Made by a program: the position numbers and the translations under genes. A stretch of 64,000 nucleotides of DNA from Sphingobium sp. TCM1 (lineage in GTDB: Bacteria; Pseudomonadota; Alphaproteobacteria; Sphingomonadales; Sphingomonadaceae): contig NZ_LXVX01000041.1 of NCBI RefSeq assembly GCF_001650725.1, positions 62,001-126,000 of the forward strand, read 5' to 3'. This document shows, piece after piece, positions 6,998 to 14,982 of this stretch. Every line of letters starts with the position of its first letter. Position 1 is the first letter of the stretch. A model generated the notes under the pieces. The model searched no databases, was not told the DNA's origin, and saw only the letters and a program-made list of their open reading frames with translations.

Positions 6998-8210
6998 CCA
7001 TCTGCCCCATGTCGCGCAGCCACGGCCGGACATCGCCGGGGGTGAAGACATAGTAGCGCGCGCGCAGGTCGAAAAAGGCGAGCATATAGCCGATCAGGTC
7101 GGCGATCGGACGCCTGCGGAAAAAGGGATCGCCGATCTTGCCGGGGGCCAGCAGCACCCGCGCCAACCGCTTGGTTTCCGGCACCATGTAGCGCGCGCGC
7201 AGGTCGTCGCGCGGCCGGGGCGCCGGGTCCGTCTGCCCCAGTACGGTGCGCCGATAGGCTTCCCAGGCGAAATGCGCGCCACAGTGCCAGGCAAGCGGCA
7301 GGCTGCCCCAGTATCGGCCATTGACCTCCATCAGCCAATAATCCCCCGTGGCGGCATCATAACGATATTCCACCATCGCCGGTCCGTCCCAGCCCAGCGC
7401 GCGCAGCAGCGTTTCGGACAAGTCCATCTGCGCACCATGCGCCTCCGCCGGTTCCGCCCGGCACAAGGTCGAAACGCCGCCTTCGGGCGGCCATTCATGC
7501 AGGCGGCGATGCTGGAACCGCAAGGTCGCGCGGCCATCCTGCATGTAGAGCATCTGGCCCAGGCCGACACCTCGGCAATATTGCTGGATCAGCGGCCACC
7601 GCCGGATCGACTCATGGCGACGCAGAAGCGCGACCAGCTGATCGGGCGTGCGGACATATTCGGTCTTGAGCCACTCCAGACCGGCGTCCGCCAGCACCGG
7701 CATGATTTCCGGCGGATTGGCCCATTTCGCCACCAACGGATAATGCATGTCGGCGGCGCGCGCGGTGAAATCCTCGCCCGCCTGCGGTTGCCATGTCTGC
7801 GGCACGCGCAGGCCCGCCTGCCCGGCGACCGCCAGCGTGCGGCGCTTGTCGAGCACCTGTTCCAGCCGGTCGGGCCGGGGGACGAGGATATGGCAATTGC
7901 CGATGCGCGCCGGCAAGTCGCCAAGATCGAGCAGGTCATTTTCCGAAATGGCGAAGACGGCCGCCGCGCCGGTCCGTGCGATCAGGTCGGGCAGCCAGTC
8001 GGCCGCCGGTCCCTCCGGCCGCCGCACGACGCCCGCGCAGTGGCGCGATACCGCCGCCACCGCCATGGGATCGCGCGCCACCCCATGGACGGGCACGCCA
8101 TGTCCGCCAAGTTCCCGAACGATCGTCAGGCTGATCGCATTTTCCAGCCCGATGACCAGGGCGACGGGCCGGGCTGTCACGCAGGAACCAGCCGATGTTC
8201 GTAGCGCCAT
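6969..8210 (-). CDS. ATP-grasp domain carboxylate-amine ligase-like protein
   Basis: 413-residue ATP-grasp protein. The N-terminal Rossmann-like region (VALVIGLENAISLTIVRELG) resembles the pre-ATP-grasp domain. The ATP-grasp core covers roughly residues 120-320, with the KRRTLAVAGQAGLRVPQTW entry, YPLVAKWA, and the metal-binding WLMEVNGRYWGS near the end. Such enzymes join a carboxylate to an amine or thiol through an acyl phosphate; the substrate cannot be told. It overlaps the upstream deacetylase gene by 34 bases, so the two are translated from one transcript. This pairing suggests modification of a sugar or peptide conjugate. Confidence 0.88.
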   Translation of the reverse strand: MALRTSAGSCVTARPVALVIGLENAISLTIVRELGGHGVPVHGVARDPMAVAAVSRHCAGVVRRPEGPAADWLPDLIARTGAAAVFAISENDLLDLGDLPARIGNCHILVPRPDRLEQVLDKRRTLAVAGQAGLRVPQTWQPQAGEDFTARAADMHYPLVAKWANPPEIMPVLADAGLEWLKTEYVRTPDQLVALLRRHESIRRWPLIQQYCRGVGLGQMLYMQDGRATLRFQHRRLHEWPPEGGVSTLCRAEPAEAHGAQMDLSETLLRALGWDGPAMVEYRYDAATGDYWLMEVNGRYWGSLPLAWHCGAHFAWEAYRRTVLGQTDPAPRPRDDLRARYMVPETKRLARVLLAPGKIGDPFFRRRPIADLIGYMLAFFDLRARYYVFTPGDVRPWLRDMGQMVRKALRRGS

Positions 8211-9157
8211 GTCGCCCAGGCCTGCTGCGCCAGCCGCGCGCCCGTCCGCAGGCGGCTCGGCGCGACGCGCGTCAGCGGACGATGGTCAGCCTCGGCAATG
8301 GCGGGGGACAGATCGTGAAAGCCCGCGCCATGCAGTCGCGGAGTGCGCGCGGCCGTCCGGCAGAGCGCCTCGAACCGGGCCTTTACCGCACCATTAGGCC
8401 GCCGCCGATCACGCGAAAGCATCTCGAAACTATGGGTCACGACGACGAAGGCACCATGTCCCTCGGCTGCCGCGTGACACAGGCCAGCCCGCATTTCCGC
8501 CGCCGACATCGCGCAGATCTGGGCAGGACGGAAACCACCCGGCAGATCGGCGATGCCCGATACCGGCAGCTCGATCACGCCGTGCATATGCGCCGCCCCA
8601 ATCTGCGCCGGATCGGCCATGACGCGACATTCCCGGCCGAGATAGGCAGGATTGACGCTGCTGTCCCAGCGGATACCGATAGCCGCGAGCGCCCGGAGCG
8701 TGTCGTCATTGGCGCCGAAATTGCCTGCGCGGAAGGCCGTGATCGCCGGCGCTCCGGCCTGCTCCAGCAACTGCTTGGCCAGGCCCAGGAGCCTGATCTG
8801 GTCGTCCAGCGGGAAATCGCCGATGTTGCGTCCCTGCGTGCCGCCGACCGGAGATTCGCGCGCCCATGCGAGCCATTCGGTATGAATATGCAACTGCACC
8901 TCATGCCCCCGCCCGACGATGCGGTCGACGATGGGCTTGAGGAAATCGGTCCCGAATACCAGCGCCGGCATGGGATCGAGGAAGAAGACGCCCTTGAGGC
9001 CGTGACGATCGAGCATGTCCATCTGCCAGCCGATGCCGACCGCCTGGCCCTGCGCCTCTGCCCAGATGGACCGGCGCACATTCTCCTCAAGGCCGACGCC
9101 CCGCTGATGCAGGGACGAGGAGAGCTCCGTGTCGACAGTGATGAGCAGCGCGGTCAT
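8177..9157 (-). CDS. polysaccharide deacetylase family protein
   Basis: 326 residues of the NodB-homology (CE4-like) fold. The metal/catalytic motif 1 appears as ITVDTELSS (about 6-14), and motif 2 as GHEVQLHIHTEW (about 84-95), the variant used by WalW-like deacetylases rather than classic NodB. FRAGNFGAND and the late THSFE motif complete the active site. No signal peptide is evident, so it probably acts in the cytoplasm. It is the first gene of a two-gene unit with the overlapping ATP-grasp gene. A direct repeat lies upstream (9217-9234). Confidence 0.88.
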   Translation of the reverse strand: MTALLITVDTELSSSLHQRGVGLEENVRRSIWAEAQGQAVGIGWQMDMLDRHGLKGVFFLDPMPALVFGTDFLKPIVDRIVGRGHEVQLHIHTEWLAWARESPVGGTQGRNIGDFPLDDQIRLLGLAKQLLEQAGAPAITAFRAGNFGANDDTLRALAAIGIRWDSSVNPAYLGRECRVMADPAQIGAAHMHGVIELPVSGIADLPGGFRPAQICAMSAAEMRAGLCHAAAEGHGAFVVVTHSFEMLSRDRRRPNGAVKARFEALCRTAARTPRLHGAGFHDLSPAIAEADHRPLTRVAPSRLRTGARLAQQAWATWRYEHRLVPA

Positions 9158-9216
9158 TCAGCGATCCGGTGAGGTGCGGTTGGTCCGACATAGGCAATGG
9201 GCGTTAAGGAGCCGTA

Positions 9217-9234
9217 ATATGTCCTCCATATGTC
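9217..9234. repeat. 11-bp-spaced direct repeat upstream of the deacetylase gene
   Basis: ATATGTC occurs twice (9217-9223 and 9228-9234) separated by CTCC, giving one helical turn between copies. It lies 60 bases upstream of the deacetylase start and also reads partly as a palindrome (ATATG, five bases, CATAT). It could be an operator; nothing else supports that. Confidence 0.3.
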
Positions 9235-9303
9235 GAGCGAGCCACAATGCGGAAAGCAAGTCGCCCTCCTTCGCATCGAGACGCCGCAACGAGCCGCTTT
9301 CCT

Positions 9304-9801
9304 TCAACCCAGCAGCGAAAATTCCCCGTAATTGCCCTGAAAGAACAGCAGCGGCCGATCCGGTCGCTCCACTTCCAGCGCCACCACGCGACCCAGGGCA
9401 ATATAATGATCGCCCGCTTCGTGCACCGCATCGAGCGTACAGTCGATCCAGGCGACGACGTCATCCAGGATCGGCGATCCGTGGGCCGACACGCGATGGG
9501 CGACTCCGGCGAACTTGTCCTGCCCCGGCCCGGCGATCTGGCGGCAGAGGGGCTGCTGATCGCTGGCCAGGACGTTGACGCAGAATTTGCCGACCTTCTG
9601 GATGCGCGGCCAGCTACTGGATGTCTTGGCCGGAAAGAAGGCGACCAGCGGCGGGTCGAGTGATACGGACGTGAAGGAACCGACGACCATGCCGACGGGC
9701 CCACCGTCCGCCTCGACGGCGGTCACGACACAGACTCCGGTCGGATAATGCCCCAGCACGCGCCGGAACGTCGCACTATCGAAACTGGTTGCCACGCTCA
9801 T
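9304..9801 (-). CDS. flavin reductase family protein
   Basis: 165-residue FMN-binding split-barrel protein of the flavin reductase/HpaC-like group, which reduces FMN or FAD with NAD(P)H for partner monooxygenases or acts as a flavoenzyme itself. Recognisable blocks are FRRVLGHYPTGVCVVTA (about 12-28), the FMN-binding VGSFTSVSLDPPLVAFFP (about 39-56) and KFCVNVLASDQ (about 71-81), ending DRPLLFFQGNYGEFSLLG. ATG 9801 is chosen because it matches the family's N-terminus and has GAGGAG upstream. No oxygenase gene neighbours it, so the partner is unknown. Confidence 0.92.
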   Translation of the reverse strand: MSVATSFDSATFRRVLGHYPTGVCVVTAVEADGGPVGMVVGSFTSVSLDPPLVAFFPAKTSSSWPRIQKVGKFCVNVLASDQQPLCRQIAGPGQDKFAGVAHRVSAHGSPILDDVVAWIDCTLDAVHEAGDHYIALGRVVALEVERPDRPLLFFQGNYGEFSLLG

Positions 9802-9921
9802 GCCCTGCTTGCTCCTCGGCGGATCATCGCCCTTCCCTCTCCTGCAGCACAGGCGCGTTGCAAGCGAAAAAGCATGGCGGATCGACAAACCCTATCCGGG
9901 CGTCGGCCGATCCGCGGGAAA

Positions 9922-12183
9922 TCAGAGCGCGACCCCCCCCGCCGCCAGTACCGCCAGCGTCAGCAGTTCGGACGCATTGGAGGACATGGTGGCGATCTGC
10001 ACCGATTTCTCCATGCCCACCAATATCGGTCCGATCATCGACGTACCGCCCAGTTCACGCAGCAGCTTGGCCGAGATATTGGCCGATTGCAGCCCCGGCA
10101 TGACCAGCACATTGGCCGGCCCGGACAGGCGGCTGAACGGATAATTCTTCATGACGGCGGGATTGAGTGCCGCATCGGGGGTCATTTCGCCTTCATATTC
10201 GAAGTCGACGCCCCGTTCGTCCAGTACCTTCGCCGCGTCGCGCACATTGTCAAGGAAGCTGCCCGGCGGATTGCCGAAATTGGAATAGGAGAGGAAGGCG
10301 ACCCGCGGATCATGCCCCATGCGGCGGGCGACTGCGACCGTGCCCTCGGCAATGTCCGCCAGTTCGCTGGCGGAAGGGCGTTCATGCACCGTCGTGTCCG
10401 CCAGGAACACCGTCTTGTCCTTTGCTACCATGACATGGATGCCGAAGGGGGTGCGGCCCGCCGCCGGGTCCATCACCCGCTTCACCTCGCGCAGCGTCTG
10501 CGCATAGGGACGGGTCACGCCGGAGATCATGGCGTCGGCAACCCCCATCTTGACCAAAAGGGTGCCAAAGATGTTGCGATCACGGTTGACCATCCGCTCG
10601 CAGTCGCGGCGCAGATGGCCACGGCGCTGGAGGCGCTTGTAGAGCAGGTCGACCATCTCGGGCACCAGGGGCGAATTGACGCTGTTGTGCAGTTCGAAGC
10701 TTTCCGGATCCTGGACGCCCAGTTCCTTGAGCTTGTCCAGAACATGGGCGCGGCCGACCAGCACCGGGATTCCATAGCCATGCTCGCGGAACTGGATGGC
10801 GGCGCGGAGCACCACCTCTTCCTCGGCCTCGGCGAAAACCACGCGCTTGGGATTGGCGCGGGCGACTTCATAGGCGGTGGTGAGGACGGTCGTAGTGGGG
10901 TTGAGACGCGCCTTGAGGGATTGGCGATAGGCCGCCATATCCTCGATCGGCTTCTGGGCCACACCCGTCTCCATCGCCGCCTGGGCGACGGCGGCGGGCA
11001 CCAGTTCCATCAGGCGCGGGTCGAACGGCGCGGGGATGATGTAGTCCGGGCCGAAGCTGTGCGAACGGCCATAGGCCTTGGCCACTTCCTCCGGCACCTG
11101 CTCGCGCGCCAGGTCCGCGATCGCCTTGGCGGCGGCCAGTTTCATCGGCTCGTTGATGCCGGTCGCGCGCACGTCGAGCGCACCGCGGAAGATGAAGGGG
11201 AAGCCCAGCACATTGTTGACCTGGTTCGGGAAATCCGACCGGCCGGTGGCGACGATCGCGTCCGGCCGTACCGCCTTGGCGTCGGGCGGCAGGATTTCCG
11301 GGTCGGGATTGGCCATCGCGAAGATGATCGGCTTGTCGGCCATGGACTTCACCATGTCCTGCGACATCGCCCCCGCCACAGACAGGCCCAGGAACACGTC
11401 TGCGCCCTTGACCGCTTCGGCGAGCGTGCGGGCGTCCGTCCGGACCGCATGGGCCGACTTCCACTGATTCATGCCCTCGGTGCGACCCTGGTAGATGACG
11501 CCCTTGCTGTCGCACATGATGACATTATCGTGCGGCACGCCCAGCGCCTTGATCAGTTCGGTGCAGGAAATGGAGGCCGCACCGGCGCCGTTCACGACGA
11601 CCTTCATGTCCTTCATGTCACGGCCGGTCAGCATGGCCGCATTGATGACGCCCGCCGCCGCGATGATCGCGGTGCCATGCTGGTCGTCATGGAAGACCGG
11701 GATGTTCATCCGCTCCTTCAGCGTCTGTTCGATGATGAAGCATTCGGGTGCCTTGATGTCCTCAAGGTTGATACCGCCAAAGCTCGGCTCCATCAGTTCG
11801 ACCGCATCGATGAAGCGATCGACATCCTCGGTCTTGAGTTCGATGTCGATGCTGTCGACATCGGCGAAGCGCTTGAACAGCACCGCCTTGCCCTCCATCA
11901 CCGGCTTGGACGCCAGCGCGCCGAGATTGCCCAGGCCCAGGATGGCCGTTCCGTTTGAGATGACCGCGACCAGATTGCCCTTGGCGGTATAATCATAGGC
12001 GGTCGCCGGATCCTCCGCGATCGCCCGCACCGGCACCGCGACGCCCGGAGAGTAGGCCAGGCTCAGGTCGCGCTGCGTCGCCATCGGCTTCGAAGCGATG
12101 ATCTCGATCTTGCCGGGCCTGCCCGTCGAGTGGAAGAACAGCGCCTCGCGCTCGGAAAATTCCACATTCGATCGATCGGACAT
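9922..12183 (-). CDS. maeB: NADP-dependent malic enzyme with C-terminal phosphotransacetylase-like domain
   Basis: 753 residues. Malic enzyme oxidatively decarboxylates malate to pyruvate with NADP. The malic domain covers about 1-430: YSPGVAVPVR, DIELKTEDVDRFIDAV, FHDDQHGTAIIA and the nucleotide-binding VVVNGAGAASISC. The remaining 320 residues resemble phosphate acetyltransferase (DAMISGVTRPYAQTLREVKRV, SYSNFGNPPG), which in this family is thought to be allosteric for acetyl-CoA. ATG 12183 gives the usual start MSDRSNVEF; a longer frame from 12228 is less likely. It is divergent from mutS across 138 bases. Confidence 0.95.
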   Translation of the reverse strand: MSDRSNVEFSEREALFFHSTGRPGKIEIIASKPMATQRDLSLAYSPGVAVPVRAIAEDPATAYDYTAKGNLVAVISNGTAILGLGNLGALASKPVMEGKAVLFKRFADVDSIDIELKTEDVDRFIDAVELMEPSFGGINLEDIKAPECFIIEQTLKERMNIPVFHDDQHGTAIIAAAGVINAAMLTGRDMKDMKVVVNGAGAASISCTELIKALGVPHDNVIMCDSKGVIYQGRTEGMNQWKSAHAVRTDARTLAEAVKGADVFLGLSVAGAMSQDMVKSMADKPIIFAMANPDPEILPPDAKAVRPDAIVATGRSDFPNQVNNVLGFPFIFRGALDVRATGINEPMKLAAAKAIADLAREQVPEEVAKAYGRSHSFGPDYIIPAPFDPRLMELVPAAVAQAAMETGVAQKPIEDMAAYRQSLKARLNPTTTVLTTAYEVARANPKRVVFAEAEEEVVLRAAIQFREHGYGIPVLVGRAHVLDKLKELGVQDPESFELHNSVNSPLVPEMVDLLYKRLQRRGHLRRDCERMVNRDRNIFGTLLVKMGVADAMISGVTRPYAQTLREVKRVMDPAAGRTPFGIHVMVAKDKTVFLADTTVHERPSASELADIAEGTVAVARRMGHDPRVAFLSYSNFGNPPGSFLDNVRDAAKVLDERGVDFEYEGEMTPDAALNPAVMKNYPFSRLSGPANVLVMPGLQSANISAKLLRELGGTSMIGPILVGMEKSVQIATMSSNASELLTLAVLAAGGVAL

Positions 12184-12321
12184 CGGGACCACCCATATTT
12201 TGGAACAACAAGCCGGCCCTAGCGGCAAGATTATCCTGTGGGCAAGTGCGAGAAGCGCAATTTTCCTACCTCTTTCCGAAGCGCTGGTTTCGGCGCGGGG
12301 TTCAGGCTATCCGCTTGCCCC

Positions 12322-14973
12322 ATGGCCAGTCCGACCGATAGCAGCACGCAGCCCACACCAATGATGGCGCAATATCTGGCGCTGAAGGCCGAAGCGCAGG
12401 ACTGCCTGCTCTTCTACCGCATGGGCGATTTCTTCGAGCTGTTCTTCGACGACGCAAAAATGGCCGCCGCGACGCTCGACATCGCGCTCACCAGCCGGGG
12501 CGAGCATGGCGGCGCGCCGATCCCGATGTGCGGCGTCCCGGTGCATAGCGCCGAGGGCTATCTGGCGCGCCTCATCAAGGGCGGGCATCGCGTCGCCATC
12601 GCCGAACAGACCGAAACGCCCGCGCAGGCGAAGGCACGGGGCGGCAAGACGCTCGTGGCGCGGGCGATCGTCCGCTACGTCACCGCCGGCACGCTGACCG
12701 AGGAGACGCTGCTCGACAGCCGGCGTGACAATATGCTGGTGGCGCTGGCGCAGGTGGGGGGCGAAGCGGCGGGCGAGATCGGCATTGCCGCCGCCGACAT
12801 TTCCACCGGCCGGTTCGAAACGATGACCTGCCCCCTGGCCGACCTGCCGGCCGAACTGGCCCGGCTGCGGCCGAGCGAGACGGTGGTCGCCGACGGATCG
12901 GCGATCGACCTGGCGGAAGCGCATCCGTTCGATCGTGCCGCTTTCTCCAGCAGCCGCGCGGAGGACGCTCTGAAGCGCCTGTTCGGGGTCGCGACGCTGG
13001 ACGGGTTCGGCCAGTTCGGCCGCGCAGAGCTGGCCGCGATGGGCGGTCTCATCGCCTATCTCGACCATGCGGGCAAAGGCACGCTGCCCTTCCTCGCCCC
13101 GCCACTGCGCAAGACCAGCGGCGGCCATGTGGCGATCGATGCGGCGACGCGAGAGAGCCTGGAGATCGTCGCGACCATGGCCGGATCGCGCGCGGGCAGT
13201 CTGCTGGGCGCGATCGACCGCACCGTCACGGGCGCGGGCGCCCGCCTGCTGGGGCAGGATCTGTCGGCGCCGCTGATGGACCTTTCCATGATCGAGGCGC
13301 GGCTGGGCCTCGTCCGGCTGTTCCATGACGATTCCATCCTGCGCGACCAGCTCCGCGTGGCGTTGCGCGCCCTGCCCGACATCGGCCGTGCGCTGGGTCG
13401 CGTCGCCGTCGGCCGTGGCAGTCCGCGCGATCTGGGCCAGCTGCGCGACGGCCTTGGCGAAGCGCGGCTGCTGCGCGAGCGATTGGGGCGCTTGCCGGAC
13501 ATGCCGCAATTGCTGTTGCAACTCTTGCCCGCCCTCGACGGCCATGGCGAGTTGGTGGATGGGCTGTCGCGCGCGCTCGTGCCCGCGCCTCCGACCGAAA
13601 CAGGCAATGGCGGCTATATCGCCGACGGCTATGATCCGGCGCTCGACGAATTGCGCCGCATGGCGGGTGACGGCCGCCGCGCCATTGCCGCGCTGGAAGC
13701 GAAATATCGCGAGCAGACGGGCATTGCCTCGCTCAAGATCCGCCACAATGGCGTGCTGGGCTATCATGTCGAGGTGCCGGCGCGCGCTGCCGATGCTCTC
13801 ATGGCCCCCGACAGCGGCTTCACCCATCGCCAGACGTTGGCCGGGGTGGTGCGCTTCAACTCGATCGACCTGCATGAGGAAGCAGGGCGCGTCGCGCAGG
13901 CCGGCGCCCATGCGCTGGTCGCCGAAGCCGCCCATCTGGAGGAGCTGATCGGCGCAGTGCTCGATCGCAAGGCCGATATCGCCCGCGCCGCCGATGCCCT
14001 CGCCCGGCTCGACGTCGCCGCCGCGCTGGCTGAACGCGCGGCCGAGGGCGGCTGGCAGCGGCCGCATTTCGTGCCCGCCGACGGCGCGGGCCAGTGCCTG
14101 GACATTGTCGGCGGGCGGCATCCGGTGGTGGAGGATGCGCTGCGCCGCGAGGGCCAGCCCTTCGTCGCCAATGACTGCCGCCTGTCCGACACCGACCGGC
14201 TCTGGCTCGTCACCGGCCCGAACATGGGCGGCAAGTCGACCTTCCTGCGCCAGAATGCGCTGATCGTCATCCTGGCGCAGGCGGGCGGCTATGTGCCCGC
14301 CCAATCAGCGACGCTAACCTTGGTCGACCGCCTGTTCAGCCGCGTCGGCGCGTCCGACAATCTGGCCAGGGGCCGCTCCACCTTCATGGTGGAGATGGTC
14401 GAGACCGCCGCCATTCTCGCGCAGGCGACCGAGCGCAGCTTCGTCATCCTCGACGAAGTCGGGCGCGGCACTTCCACCTATGACGGGCTGGCGCTGGCCT
14501 GGGCGGTGGTGGAGGCTGTGCATGAGGTCAATCGCTGCCGCTGCCTGTTCGCGACCCATTATCATGAACTGACCCGCCTCGCCGAGACCCTATCCTCCCT
14601 CTCGCTGCACCATGTCCGCGCCCGCGAATGGAAGGGCGACCTCATCCTGCTGCATGAACTGGCGCAGGGGCCGGCCGATCGCAGCTATGGCCTGGCCGTG
14701 GCGCGACTGGCGGGACTGCCGCCTGCGGTCCTGAAACGGGCCAAGGATGTGCTGGGGCGGCTGGAAGCGGGCAAGGCGAGGACCGGCGGGATCGCCGCCG
14801 GGCTGGACGATCTGCCGCTATTTGCAGCGGTCGCCGCGCAGGAGGAAGAGGACAAGACCAATCCGCTGCGCGCCGCGATCGAGGCGATCGACGCCGACGC
14901 CCTGTCCCCGCGTGAAGCGCTCGATCACATATATCGACTGAAACAACTGGCCGCCGATGCGGCACGGGACTAG
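12322..14973 (+). CDS. mutS: DNA mismatch repair protein MutS
   Basis: 883 residues. It binds mismatches as a dimer and recruits MutL. The N-terminal mismatch-recognition domain contains LLFYRMGDFFELFFDDA with the conserved Phe-X-Glu (FFELF). The ATPase has Walker A GPNMGGKST (residues 632-640), then DNLARGRSTFMVEM, the Walker B FVILDEVGRGTSTYDG and the ATHYHEL motif. The C-terminal tail (SPREALDHIYRLKQLA) matches the family. ATG 12322 is the usual family start, though its ribosome-binding site is weak; ATG 12361 is an alternative. glnD begins 9 bases after the stop, suggesting co-transcription. Confidence 0.97.
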   Translation: MASPTDSSTQPTPMMAQYLALKAEAQDCLLFYRMGDFFELFFDDAKMAAATLDIALTSRGEHGGAPIPMCGVPVHSAEGYLARLIKGGHRVAIAEQTETPAQAKARGGKTLVARAIVRYVTAGTLTEETLLDSRRDNMLVALAQVGGEAAGEIGIAAADISTGRFETMTCPLADLPAELARLRPSETVVADGSAIDLAEAHPFDRAAFSSSRAEDALKRLFGVATLDGFGQFGRAELAAMGGLIAYLDHAGKGTLPFLAPPLRKTSGGHVAIDAATRESLEIVATMAGSRAGSLLGAIDRTVTGAGARLLGQDLSAPLMDLSMIEARLGLVRLFHDDSILRDQLRVALRALPDIGRALGRVAVGRGSPRDLGQLRDGLGEARLLRERLGRLPDMPQLLLQLLPALDGHGELVDGLSRALVPAPPTETGNGGYIADGYDPALDELRRMAGDGRRAIAALEAKYREQTGIASLKIRHNGVLGYHVEVPARAADALMAPDSGFTHRQTLAGVVRFNSIDLHEEAGRVAQAGAHALVAEAAHLEELIGAVLDRKADIARAADALARLDVAAALAERAAEGGWQRPHFVPADGAGQCLDIVGGRHPVVEDALRREGQPFVANDCRLSDTDRLWLVTGPNMGGKSTFLRQNALIVILAQAGGYVPAQSATLTLVDRLFSRVGASDNLARGRSTFMVEMVETAAILAQATERSFVILDEVGRGTSTYDGLALAWAVVEAVHEVNRCRCLFATHYHELTRLAETLSSLSLHHVRAREWKGDLILLHELAQGPADRSYGLAVARLAGLPPAVLKRAKDVLGRLEAGKARTGGIAAGLDDLPLFAAVAAQEEEDKTNPLRAAIEAIDADALSPREALDHIYRLKQLAADAARD

Positions 14974-14982
14974 ATAGCAAAG

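Noticed and set aside
9748..11958. A 736-codon open frame antisense to maeB
   Set aside because: High GC in third positions keeps antisense frames open. The product is His/Arg/Ala-rich low-complexity sequence with no family motifs, while the minus strand encodes a complete malic enzyme.
12307..14304. A 665-codon open frame antisense to mutS
   Set aside because: Mirror frame of MutS with skewed composition and no ribosome-binding site.
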